Source: Microstegium vimineum
Taxonomy: Eukaryota; Streptophyta; Magnoliopsida; Poales; Poaceae
Length of the DNA stretch: 64,000 nucleotides
Direction: 5' to 3'
NCBI GenBank assembly: GCA_022036555.1
Contig: CM039133.1
Coordinates: 9,951,894 to 10,015,893 of the forward strand
Positions 37,147 through 47,974 of this stretch are shown piece after piece. Position 1 is the first letter of the stretch; every line of letters begins with the position of its first letter. The position numbers were made by a program, and so were the translations under genes. The notes under the pieces were generated by a model. The model had not been told where the DNA came from. It worked only from the letters and a program-made list of their open reading frames with translations, and ran no database searches.

Positions 37147-38223
37147 GAAGGGGTATGTGGAGCACACCAATCGGCGTTTAAAATGAAGTGGATGATTAGG
37201 CGAAACGGATATATTGGCCGACAATTCTTGAGGATTGTTTTGAGTACTTCAAAGGGTGTCAAGATTGTCAGAAGTTCGGTAATGTTCAGAGGGCACCTGC
37301 GTCGGCAATGAATCCTATAATCAAGCCTTGGCCGTTTAGAGGTTGGGCCATTGATCTCATTGGCCAAATTTGCCCACCATCGAGTAAAGGACATAAATTC
37401 ATACTTGTTTCTACCGATTATTTCACGAAGTGGGTTGAAGCTATCTCGTTGAAGAAGGTGACATCGGCAAACATGATAGATTTTTGTAAAAGAGCATATT
37501 GTTTACCGATTTGGTATCCCTCAAACTATTACTACCGATCAAGGAACTATGTTCACGTCGGGAGAGTTTGATGAATTTGCTGCTGGTATGGGGTTTAAGG
37601 TTTTGAATTCGTCTCCTTATTATGCTCAAGCTAATGGTGAAGCTGAAGCAACCAATAAGGGGGTAATCAAGCTTATCAAGCGTAAGATTGAAGAAAACCC
37701 TAGGAGATGGCATACGGTACTGAACGAAGCTTTGTGGGCATATCGGATGGTATGTCATGGTGCTACTAAGGTTTCGCCATATCAGTTAGTCTACGGACAT
37801 GATGCTGTCCTATCTTGGGAAATTAAAACTGGTTCTAGACTATTGTTTTCCCAAGACAAGTTAGCGGCCGATGAGTATGATGTCCTTATGAAAGACGAGT
37901 TAGAAGACTTAGCGGGTCATCGGCTTCGAGCTCTAATCAGTATTGAAGCAAATAAGAAAAGGATTGCTAGATGGTATAACAAGAAGGTAAAGGTGAAAGA
38001 GTTTGCCGATGGTGATTTGGTGTGGAAACTGATTTTACCGATTGGAACCAAAAGTTCAAAGTTTGGGAAGTGGTGTCCTAATTGGGAATGTCCTTTTCGG
38101 ATAAATCAATCTGTTCATGGCAACACTTATATTTTGGAAACTCTCAAAGGAGTTGTGTTTTCCAGAGAAATAAATGGTAAATATTTGAAGAAGTATTATC
38201 CTAGTATCTGGATGGATGCGTGA
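37147..38223 (+). pseudogene. Ty3 integrase (distal part of host pol)
   Basis: Resumes the host frame after the nested element. The zinc-binding region (GVCGAHQ then, after a frameshift near 37215, CQDCQKFG) is followed by the core: WAIDLIGQI with the first Asp, VSTDYFTKWVEAI, a frameshift near 37490, then ITTDQGTMFTSGEF with the second Asp, and NGEAEATNKGVIKL with the catalytic Glu. From 37549 to 38223 the frame is open to the C-terminal end (GDLVWKLILPIG, YLKKYYPSIWMDA). The three acidic residues are all present, but the frameshifts make it a pseudogene. Confidence 0.88.
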
Positions 38224-38349
38224 AAGCGATACATATATACCGGTGACAAAGTTATCATACAAGAAAGCATTGAAGGCGAACTTGGTCGGATGATGGAGCA
38301 TTGATGTTATATTACAGGCGGATTACTTGTCAAGCTCAAAAGCAACGAG

Positions 38350-41300
38350 TTACAACAGAGTTTGAATACATGAGATCGCACGAAGGCGAACTTGGTCGGC
38401 TTCTTCTATCTCCCTAGTGTCGTCGTCGGCAATACCCTCGACTATCTTGGCTTTTCTCCTCCGCAGAAGAGCTTCACGAGCGTTGGCGTCCCTCTCCTGT
38501 TGCAAAGCTTTGGTCATGACAAGGAGTTGGGTCTTCTTCTGGGTGGCCGAATCTAAGGCTTCATCTACTCTCTTCAGTTCGGCCAGCAACTCTTCTTTTT
38601 GCGCCGACAAACGGGCGATCTCCTGGTCAAGTTCAGTGCTAGAGGCTTCTAGGCGACCAATGTCCTTGTGCTTTTCGTCTGCGGTCTGCTTGAATTTGGA
38701 TATTTCTTCTTCAAGTTTTGCTTGAGTGACTCTATCGGCAATACGACCTAGGGACTTCTTATATTGGAGTTTCCGACTCTCGAGGAAAGCCGCCTGGAAG
38801 AGTGGTTCTTCGATATCGGCAGATAGTTGATCTTGGATTTCCTTGAAAGCCGCCCTTACTGCACTGGAGTATTGGACCAGTTGGGATGTATTTTGTTGCA
38901 GTAAGAGCAGCAGGGCTTCAAGTTTGGATTTCATTTCCGCCGATATGACAGTTGAAGCTTGGATAGAATCTGCCTCTTCATCGGCATCTTCTGGAACGTT
39001 GATAGCAAAGGAGAACAGGCTGTTGGGAGAGTCATGGGCCTGAAAAGATGAAGAGTTAAAATGTGTCAGATAAAAGTTTGTGTCTCACAAGTTTGTGATA
39101 AGTATATTTGGTTTACCTGCTTTAGGGCGATTTCTCGCCTTTGGCTTGACAGAGTAATCGATGCAACCGTATCTTGAGGATCGGCAATGGTTGCCGATGA
39201 GCTTGCCTCAGTAGGAGGGACGGTTGGCGCTGAGGCTGGTGCTGGTGTTGGTGCCGCTTCCGCTGACCTCTTTGTAGATGCTGTTGTTCCTTGGTCAGGG
39301 ATTTCATCTGGTGTTGATGCTGGTACCGATCTCGATACCGTTTCTATGGTTGCAGCCATCTCTTGCGGCGATGATGTTGTTCATTGGTCAGGAATTTTGG
39401 CCTGTGGTTGCTCAGGGACAGGCGCCGATGCTGGCTTCGCTGTTGGCACATCAGTAGGAGCTTGAGAAGATGCAGCTGAAACCGATGGCTTTGGGCACTT
39501 CGGTTTGGGAGCAGCGCTTGATGAGCCTCGTCGCTTTGGCTATTGCGCTTGGGGGGGCATCAGCAGGTTGAGCTAAGGAGGATTGTGCACCTGGAGTGGC
39601 TGCTGATGAACTTGTTCGCTGCAGAAGAAAGTTTAGTACAAATTGAGTAAAAGTTGTCGGTCAGCGTATTATGATCGACATAAATAAATGGAGATTTGTT
39701 ACCTTGAAGGCTTGTGCCAAGGCGGCGGCAGCAGAGGTGGCGGCAGTAGCATCATCGGTTGGCAGTGGTCTAGACCTGATGGTGACTTTAGGGACTGCCT
39801 TATGATGCATGAGCGCAGACAGTGAAGGAGCCTTGCCGCCAATTGACGATATGGGGTTCATCGGTCGTAGATTGAAATGTTTGCCACTCTTACTCTTTTG
39901 AGGAACTAAATCATCGACCTGTTGACAGAGGGTTAGTTACCGATGCAATTGGAAAGTTAAACGAAAAGAAGTATCGGAAGTGGGCTTACCGCGTCATTGG
40001 GTATGATATGATCAGCATCGATCAAGTGCCGATAGTAGTGGGATGATGGAGCAAATAGTTGTTCTTTTCATTCTTACCACCAGGACTTGAAGGATTTGGT
40101 GATGAAAGATGTCGGTGCCCAAGAAGATAAGTTGATGTTGGACACATCGACATGAGGGGAAAGGGTGACGATTTTGTTCCAATCCATGGCGCTGGAGATG
40201 GCTTCTCTTGGTTTGATCACGTTGACATAGCTAAGCTTGATCGGTAATTGACCGAATGCTAGCTGTCTTGCCGCTACTGATGGATAGTAGAACTCGTAGG
40301 ATGGATTAGAGTTCTTTCCAGTCTCGACGACGTTCACCGGGATAGCTCGGGGGATGAGGGTGGCCTTCATGATTACTTCATTCTGTGGTATATTCCCATC
40401 GGTGAGGTTGAAGGAGAGTGGGAACTGGTTGTTTTCATCAATATAAGGCCACCAGGCTCATTCTGCAGCAGGGATTCCGCAGTAGAGCCTCTGGAAGAAC
40501 ATGCCAAATTGGTCAACCTTGGCATCGGTTCCCGGTAGCACTATCATGGCTTCCCCGAAGTTGAGTGGGCCACGGGTTGCCGATTCATCGTCATCATAAA
40601 CATAGTCTTCCGATATGTCTCTTGGGAACTGTTGGGTGAACAGATCGAATTGGAGACATTTATGCATATGGGCGTTCAGCCACATATTGATAAACCACCA
40701 GGGACCTCCGAGGTTGCAGATGAGCTCGCCTAGCAGCAATTTCTCCGATACTTGATGTAGGAGGCGATAGACTGAGCCAAGGAGGTAACGGCCAAGGGGA
40801 AAACCTCCCTCGGCCAAGAACTCTGCTGCGGGGAGATAAATATTGGTGGGACCGACTGTTCTACCATAGAAGACGAACTTCTCCAACCACATGTTAAGGA
40901 AGGTAGCATGCTCCCTTGGGGCTACCGATCCACTTTTCTGGTACTCCTAGATGTATCCAGTCCAACCACCGATATTGCGGGTACTTACCCGATGCTCAGA
41001 CTTCCTGCGGAACAGGGTGGTGGGATCGGCAGAACAGACATCTAGGTCGGTGAGCATATGTACATCGGCAAGCGTAGGGGTGGCTGGTCCATGTCTAAAC
41101 AGGAATGCGCTCATTGTATCGGACCAAAAATAGGAGGCGGCAATCATCATGTTCTCGTTCTTAGCCATATCGGCAATGGACAGTCTAATGCATTGTTCGA
41201 TGTTACGCTCTGACCAGTAGAGTTGTTGTGACCTTGCTATCCTGAGGTACCAATTATTCTACCCTTTAGTGGGTTTGGGCCAAGAGCGGAAGGTATCGGT

Positions 41301-41573
41301 CCACAACCCTAAATCAAAGTGCTCAGATCTAAAAGGGATACGGTTGGTCTCTGCATTGATCAGATTGGTCAGATCGGTATTTCCCATTGGGCCTAAGAAG
41401 CAAAGGTGTTCTTGATCGGTAGGGATCACTATTTTGTTGCGCATCTCCTAGATCCAGAAAACAAAAAGAAAGAGAAAGAATGAATTGAGGAGCAATGCGA
41501 GAGGATGAAATTGCAGTATATACGATAGGGAAAGAGGAGAGATTACCGTGGGAGCGGTGAAGTTGATCGCCAT
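38350..41573 (-). pseudogene. Spliced antisense gene of the Tat element: plant-mobile-domain-like half plus coiled-coil half
   Basis: Minus strand, exons: 41573-41547 (MAINFTAPT), 41447-39990, 39918-39703, 39618-39117 and 39039-38350, with introns of 99, 71, 84 and 77 nt and GT..AG ends. Exon 2 resembles plant mobile domain (MAIL1/MAIN-like) proteins: FRSEHFDLGLWTDTFRSW, SYFWSDTMSAFLFRHGPAT, NMWLNAHMHKCLQFD. Exon 4 is Ala/Pro/Thr-rich. Exon 5 is a long coiled coil (LEALLLLLQQNTSQL to RLRAISCIQTLL). In-frame stops at 41261, 40949, 40460 and two near 40074 break exon 2, but no frameshift is seen there. The role is unknown; related antisense frames occur in other Tat elements. Confidence 0.72.
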
Positions 41574-41708
41574 TCAAACAGAGTTCTTGCGGGGATCGTG
41601 CTTCCTGTTGAAAGAAGGAAAACCGCCACTGAAAAAGTGCTCTTTGGATGATGTTGAGATGAAGGTGAAAATGTGAGCTCGAGGTAAAAGAGAAGGCGGA
41701 CGACGGTC

Positions 41709-41716
41709 TTTATAGA
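41709..41716 (-). promoter_or_regulatory. TATA box of the antisense gene (CTATAAAG)
   Basis: On the minus strand CTATAAAG lies about 140 bases before the start codon at 41573. The copy at 63193 has CTTATAAAAG about 160 bases before its start. A matching position in two diverged copies supports a dedicated promoter independent of the LTR. Confidence 0.6.
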
Positions 41717-41940
41717 CTTAGGTTAAAGTGTATTTTCGAGTTTTCTTTTTACTGAGCAGAGATAAGGAAGGATTTCATGATGAATTTGCATGGTGAATGA
41801 AGAGTTCATGCTACAGTTGCGGGAGTTGTTGGTAACTTTCAGTTTTCACGTGCGGTAATCAAGATGATGGCATGGGCGTTTTGGAGGGAAAGAGCAAATT
41901 TGGGCGCATAAGATATTTTATACATCAAAATTGAGGGCAT

Positions 41941-43338
41941 ATTCATGATACATGTTGTTGTTGCTCTCATGATTGTCGGAATTAATTTATGCATGGCTAA
42001 ATTGCTATTATTTCCAACAATTAGTACTCCAGTACAATGATCACAGTGCAGCTGGCCGCCATGATGAGGCTCCGAGGCGCACGGACACACATGGCATATT
42101 TGTTTTTTTATAAAGATCCGGTTACCTAGCATTTTATTAATAAACAAAAAAATTAAAAAGTTACAAACCTACAAACGCGAGAGGCCCTGTCTCATACAGC
42201 AGACCGTCATATGACATACCCAGTTTTTTTCTATGCTAATTACTCAGCATTTCGAACAATCCTTAGGAAGTATCCCTCCTCTCGCTGAAGCCCAATCCCA
42301 ACACTCATCCTTGATCTAGTGAATACAGCTTGTTCTGTACTCTTTCGATCCGGTACTATTGAAAACTCTAGCGTGAAAAGTAGCAACATTTGTTAATATA
42401 GATGTGAAATGACGGGGGGCGACCATTTCTTTTGAACAAACTAAATGCTTAACCAACATTTGAGGCCGGGAGTTTCCTGGATTTGGATGTGTACGTTGGC
42501 ACTAGTGTTAGGTGGCGCTGGGATTGGGAGTCTGGGACGAAGCCGTACTGAACTGCTATGGGCCTTCAGGCTTCAAGGCCAGGAGTGAAATAATGGCAGG
42601 ACAAAACGAGAAAATAGCAAAAAAAAAAGGTGAAAATGACAAAAACTAGGGTTCGACCTTTGGACATCCTCGTTCCAGGGCACATCGTCCCAATTATTTA
42701 GGGATCATGATCCCATCATGGAACCAAACGTTCCGAAGAGAGGTATACCCTAAGAACCGGGAACTTAGAATTGTCGATCCACGTACCATGTACCGCGTTC
42801 TTCGTACCGACGTTCCGGGAACTTTTGTGACTGTGATCACGGCACAACTAGGCACGACGGAGCTGTTGTGAGCTGTTGTGTCATGCAGTGTCGCCGTGCC
42901 GGCATCTGGCCCATGCACGACATTATAGGCTATTAGTCGTGTCGTGCTGCTAGGCACGATAGCCTGCGCATGCCCATGCCGGCCCACAACCACACCTCGC
43001 GCCGCCGCCGCGCTATCATCCCACCCCACCACGCCGAGGCCGGCCATCCCGCCGTCGTGCCGCTGTATCGTCGTTTCCCAGCGCCCCGCACCAAGGCTTT
43101 TGTAGTAAGCATCGAGGGTGTCACGCCATTGTGCAAGGGTTGCCGCTGTCAAGAGGGAGAGGGAGGAAGGAAGAGGGCGGAGCGTGAGGTGCCACTGTCG
43201 GGACGGAGAGAGAGGAAGGCACGGGGCGGAGCAAAGGTGCTGCCGTCCGGAGGGAGACAGAATGAGAGAGACGTCTGGAGGGAGTGAAATTGAGGATAAA
43301 AGTTAGCGTTTTATGTTTAACATATATATATATATATA
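41941..43338. other. Flank of the truncated element; no gene seen
   Basis: Starts where the Tat element stops without a 3' LTR. Around 42100-42150 an AT-rich block with ATAAAGATCCGG and a run of A on the opposite strand could be the tail of an old LINE or processed sequence; this is weak. Around 42840-42960 GGCACGAC/GTCGTGC motifs recur in both orientations, as in some hAT-type elements. The short open frames in 42930-43290 are GC-driven. Confidence 0.35.
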
Positions 43339-43597
43339 CTCCCTTCGTATCGAAAATAGAAGACGTTTTAGACAAGGTTTGAGTCAAACATTGGAAATAT
43401 AAATCATCTATAACTTTTAAATTGTTGAGTTTGTAAATGTAAAAATTATATGAATAGATTTGTCTTGAAAAATATTTTTATAAAAGTATACATATATCAT
43501 TTTTTTATAAATATTTTTATAAAAATAAAGGGTCAAAGTTGTGTTTTGGAGATCGTGATGCTGTCCTAAACGTCTTTTATTTCCGATACGGAGGGAG
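43339..43597. mobile_element. Stowaway/mariner-type MITE
   Basis: 259 bp. Left end CTCCCTTCGTATCGAAAATA and right end TTTCCGATACGGAGGGAG are inverted repeats, extended inward by GAAGACGTTT and AAACGTCTTTT. It is flanked by TA on the left and CA on the right, the latter probably a mutated TA. The inside is AT-rich and non-coding. It needs a mariner-type transposase supplied in trans. Confidence 0.85.
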
Positions 43598-44573
43598 CAT
43601 GGGTTATGACTGAATCTAATAGCTCTGGTCGTTCGGAAGACATCTAATGAATAAAATTTATCGGGCCGCGTCGACGCGGGCCCAGGTATGGTATTATATT
43701 CGCGGGCCATGCTAGGCACGGGCACCATGGGAGCTTGGCGGGGTTGTTCTCGCCAGCGGGCCTGGCCCATTTGGCAAAGTATAGCCGCGGGTGTAGAATG
43801 GCACAACGTCGGCGGCCCATGGCAGATGGGACGAGTTGTTCGTCGAGCGGGTTTGAGAGGGTTCCCAAGTCGCCACTGTCTAGATTCACTAATTAACAGG
43901 TGTATGTATCACATCTTGAACGGATCCAATGGCTAGTGGGTTAACGTCGATGTGGCCATATCCACCACTCAAGTCTTGGCTTAGATTTTTGTAGTGTATA
44001 TATACAGAGATCAATATACGAGAAATGTCTCTAAAGACCCTTTGGGTAGCTACTCAACCATCTCTATAAATCAACGATGGACGATGCTCGTCACTCGGCA
44101 GCCTATACGGATGCAACAGATAAGGACAGTCTCATCATGCCGCCCATGCACATGCACATGCATCGCTGTGGCACATATATATGTCGTACATGTGACACAT
44201 GCATGTGAGAAGATCGACGTGCACGTCTCGCGGCATGGTTCGGTGCTGTGACGACACGCCTACAATGGGACAAAGATCGCTGTGAAACTACTGGAAAAGA
44301 GAAGAACGAAACTACCCCTCTCTATTGGAAGCTTCTGGATATAGCTAGCTAGATTGCTAGTGTAGACTAGAGGGCGTGTATCGTCTGGGATTTGCTATAT
44401 ATACTAGCTAGTTGGGCGGTGAGATCAGGCATTCAGGTTCCTGCTGCTCTGCAATCTTCAGCTGCTGGCTGCACACAGGCCGACACGTACGTATACACTC
44501 ACTTGTTGCCGTGCCGCCGTGGGCTGTCCTCTGCCGTAAAATTAAACGTCATACATGCACGGCTGGAGACGTA
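43598..44573. other. No gene seen
   Basis: GC-moderate DNA. A GCGGGCC/GGCCCA-rich block at 43660-43860 resembles the GGCACGAC block at 42840-42960 in style. Bases 44140-44190 hold overlapping CATGCACATG motifs. No splice-supported frame. Confidence 0.35.
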
Positions 44574-44822
44574 CTTCCCCGTCCTAGAATTAGTGACACT
44601 ATGTAGGTCAAACTTTTTTTTAATAATTTTGACTAAGTTTATAAAAAATATGGGTAATATTTATATCTCTAAATAAATTTATTATTAAAGTACACTAACC
44701 AATCAATGTAATGATATTAATTATGTATTATAAATATTATTTTTTCTATATATAATTATTAGTTAAAATTTAAAAATATTGACTTCGAAGCGAGATTGAA
44801 TTTTATTTTGGGCAAGATGGAG
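44574..44822. mobile_element. Degenerate Stowaway/mariner-type MITE
   Basis: 249 bp between two TA dinucleotides (44572-44573, 44823-44824). The left end CTTCCCCGTCCTAGAATT and the right end TTTTATTTTGGGCAAGATGGAG are decayed versions of the CTCCCTCCGTCC type. The internal GACTAAGTTTATA and CGAGATTGAATTTTATTTTG phrases are typical of this grass MITE group. Confidence 0.7.
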
Positions 44823-44824
44823 TA

Positions 44825-47290
44825 TGTTAATTCCTTTCCGTGCCAAATGGTTTTTCTTTAATGAAATGAAGGATGAGAAAAACAATTTGGCCCCTCAAGC
44901 CTCGATGGATCTTCAGGACATTTTTTCGATGAAACAGAATTATATTATATTATTATATAAAATTTGAATACATCAGTACGTTACGACAAGCACTACTATG
45001 TATTATAAAATAGTACTTATGTTGTGAATAGTACAACTTAAAATATAACCTCTTATTCGTTTAAAGTGTGAAAGACCGCAAGGATAAACACTTAGTAAAT
45101 AATCTGAGAACAACTGTCCAACGAATGATGGCAAACACTCCTGTAGTTGTAATATAATTGAGGATCATTTTGTTCTTTCTGGTGTCTTCCTTCTTTTTTT
45201 CTACTACCGAAGAAAGAGGAAGACTAATCTGAAAAATATTCTCCCAAGTCTTTCGTCGTACCATAAAAAACGGAGAAAAAATTGGAAAAAATTATTCTAT
45301 GGCGACAACATTATTAGCGCCTTGATGTCGCCGTCCCGGAACAAAAACCTCCATATCTTCGTATCGATAAAGATGATGACACCGAAGTTGTCGTCCTCGT
45401 CTTTAACAAACCCATGGTAGAGAAACACAGCCATGGAGATGGGGACTTTGAGATCTGAGAGCAACAACTGTCGCCGCCTGTACACCCTCACGTGTTGGAG
45501 AAAGGCCGCCGCCGCCGCCACCGCGCGCTCTCCGTCGTCCACACCCGCTAGTCCCCCTCCCTTCTCCTCTGGCATCTGGTTAGGAGTTGAAGAAAGTGAA
45601 GATCCATTGATTTTAATAAGTTTCTTTAGAAGATCGAGTCATTAGGTTTAGTGCACTAATGCCAAACGTATCTCCATGCCAAAGTTTTTAGTATTGGAGT
45701 TTTATCTCCATTACCTCCTCTCTGGTAACGGTAAAGGACAAGGGTGAAATTATTTTCTACATACGCCAATCAAGTTATGCCTAATGCACAATCACAAGGA
45801 GGAAAACTCTGAACGAAGCCGAAAGAACCTGCTACTTGGGCCGAGTACATGAACCTCGCTCGGCCTGTTTGATGATCGAAACAACTGGGCTTTCTGCTGT
45901 TTGAGTGCGTGTAAGCAGCCGGCCCCGTACGGCGTGAAGATCCGCAAGTGCGCCCGCGGTCCTCCTAAAAAAAGGAATCATCACCTAGATTTTTGTGTAA
46001 GCCAAATTTATTAAGTTCAATTTAGATTGGGACAATTAGATTTATATGAATCATTAATAACATTTAAATTTTTAAATAAGTGTATTATAACAAAAGTATA
46101 TTTATTGATTAAAATAATGATACTTATCATCCACCTTAAATATTAGTAATCGTCTCTTGTATATATTTAATGAAATCTGAATACATTTAACTGCTTGATA
46201 TGAGAGAATAACACTTAAATAGAGACAGAGAGACCTAGCTTAAATTAGGGTATGTTTGAATAAGCTAGTTACTAGTTAGCTTATATATAATTAGTTTAAA
46301 TTAGCTGAGGTTAGTTGACTAACAAATGGCAGACATGGTAAAAAAATTAGCTCACTTATTAATCCTTATGTTTATACATTTTATTAGGGCTAATTTTAAC
46401 TAATTTATTGTTAACTAGCAATTAACTCTTCTATCAGGGTCGATCGACAGCTAATACCATGCACGCAAAGTTGAACCAAGACTAGCTGCACCGGACGATC
46501 TGTTTGTTGGTAGCGATTGTTCCCCAATCCCCACGATGCAAATGCAGCTACAACTCCAAGCTGTTATTTCCTTCATTCATATTCCATGGGCGAAATGGAC
46601 TATATATTCATGAACTCTAAAAAATGGACTATATATTCATATTTACATATATAAGGACATAATAAAAACTACTTTTGTGTGAAAGGATATATACGTACAT
46701 CATGCACTCAACTCAACGAGACACCATGCATGGAGATGAAATTAATGGAGAACTGAACAGCACATAATTGATTGGTTTGTTGTATCATACCTGCGGTAAT
46801 AACAACAACAACACACACGACTCAACAAGGATTAATTGAAGGAAGGACGATCGATGGTAATAATTAAGAAATATAATAACAAACTAGGAACCGCGCCTTT
46901 AAGATACGATATGGTATGGTATTAACGACGACATCGTCGTCTCCGTCTCCGGTCTCTCTATGCATGCATGCTATATGTAGTGCTAGTAATAAGTAGCTAG
47001 AGAGGGGGTTGCATCGGACGCACACAGCGTGGCACGACCAAATCAAACCCTAGCTAGCTAGCTCAGCTCAGCTCCAAACTTAATTAAACCTGCAGAGATG
47101 AGCACGCACGGCCCGAGGTGAGCTAGCATAGAGAGCGGGGTGTGCCATGCCACGCCATGGGCGTCTGACATCAACTCTCTCCATATGCAGGTAGAACCAC
47201 ACCTTCTTCTTCTTCCTCGCTCCATTGCCCTAATATTGCATGCATGCATGTTTGCTGAGCGCAATGGCGGCTCCGAGGCAACGAGCGAGA
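44825..47290. other. Unassigned intergenic DNA
   Basis: AT-rich with no recognisable gene. A minus-strand frame at 45297-45575 (92 residues, Ala-rich then YHGFVKDEDDNFGVI) lies in a GC-rich island; I do not recognise it and give it little weight. Bases 46250-46440 contain AGCTAGTTACTAGTTAGCTT and related CTAACTAG phrases in both orientations, as in old hAT-type MITEs, without clear ends. Confidence 0.35.
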
Positions 47291-47292
47291 GG

Positions 47293-47300
47293 CTATAAAT
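47293..47300 (+). promoter_or_regulatory. Possible TATA box (CTATAAAT)
   Basis: GGCTATAAATACGC is a good core-promoter match in a non-repetitive-looking segment. It is about 70 bases before a short inverted repeat (47361-47437). There is no long frame downstream. Confidence 0.35.
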
Positions 47301-47360
47301 ACGCGAGAGGCCAGACAGCCCACGGCGCTGGTGCATGGATGGAATGACGATCAGGCCCTC

Positions 47361-47437
47361 GCGTACCCACCGTTATTATAATTGGTGTGTGAAAGGCCAT
47401 TCGTTTTCGCGCCTAGAAACGACGATGGTGGGGTACG
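47361..47437 (+). ncRNA. Weak hairpin candidate downstream of a TATA box
   Basis: GCGTACCCACCGTT (47361-47374) can pair with GACGATGGTGGGGTACGT (47421-47438) through about 13 base pairs with one bulge, around a loop of about 46 bases. It matches no plant microRNA that I recognise, and the stem is shorter than a typical plant precursor. Chance is quite possible. Confidence 0.15.
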
Positions 47438-47974
47438 TAGGCAGAGTACGTGGCAACCTCATGGCCAGGCGACTCGATGCATGTGCCCTTGCCAGTGCCG
47501 CCGTTGTTTTCATCTTCGAATTTGTTCTTTATTTATTTATTTATTTACAGGAAAATAAACTTAACATTTAGCAATATAATGCCCATCACTATGACACGCA
47601 TGCTAGTAGACGTGCACTTACGACAAGCACGTACGTGTATGAATGTGACAGGCACATCATGCCTATCGTCTTATTATGGCAAGCGAAAAAAAAAATCCTA
47701 ACAAGAATGTATTTTTGCAATATTTAGAATCGATATTGTTTGTTGTTGTTGTTATTATTATTATTTAGTCCTTTTATACACATATTACTTGAGGTTTTAG
47801 GATATAATTATATTTACCAAAGAGTTCTTAAATAGGGGCAGTTGAGTTTTATCTGTTACTCTTATTTAAATAGGACTACGGGTACATTTCATTTGAGAAA
47901 GTTTCCGAGCTTAATTGGCTAGTATGGTCAGTTGTTAGCGCTGAAGGTTTGAGTTTGAGACTCTTGTCAGCTGT

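Larger units (their letters stand above)
24573..41940 (+). mobile_element. Tat-lineage Ty3/gypsy element with spliced antisense gene; 3' LTR missing
   Basis: Order on plus: 5' LTR (24573-25432), gag (25466-28589), protease (28602-29195), RT (29345-30151), RNase H (30158-30720), second RNase H (30740-31130), integrase (31330-31357 continuing at 37147-38223), then an antisense gene (41573-38350) and a terminal segment to about 41940. A second, gag-only element sits inside at 31358-37146. Two RNase H domains and an extra antisense gene before the 3' LTR are known traits of the Tat lineage. The internal region ends at AAAATTGAGGGCAT (41927-41940), equivalent to the purine tract before the LTR in related copies, but no LTR follows, so the 3' LTR has been lost. 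Pol and gag contain many stops, so the copy is dead. Confidence 0.88.

Noticed and set aside
42100..42330. Possible LINE 3' end
   Set aside because: Only an A-rich tract and a vague resemblance; no endonuclease or RT motif nearby and no target duplication seen.
42933..43306. Overlapping short frames as a host gene
   Set aside because: GC-driven, on both strands, no splice support or domain.
46250..46440. hAT-type MITE
   Set aside because: Suggestive CTAACTAG phrases in both orientations, but no definable ends or 8-bp duplication.
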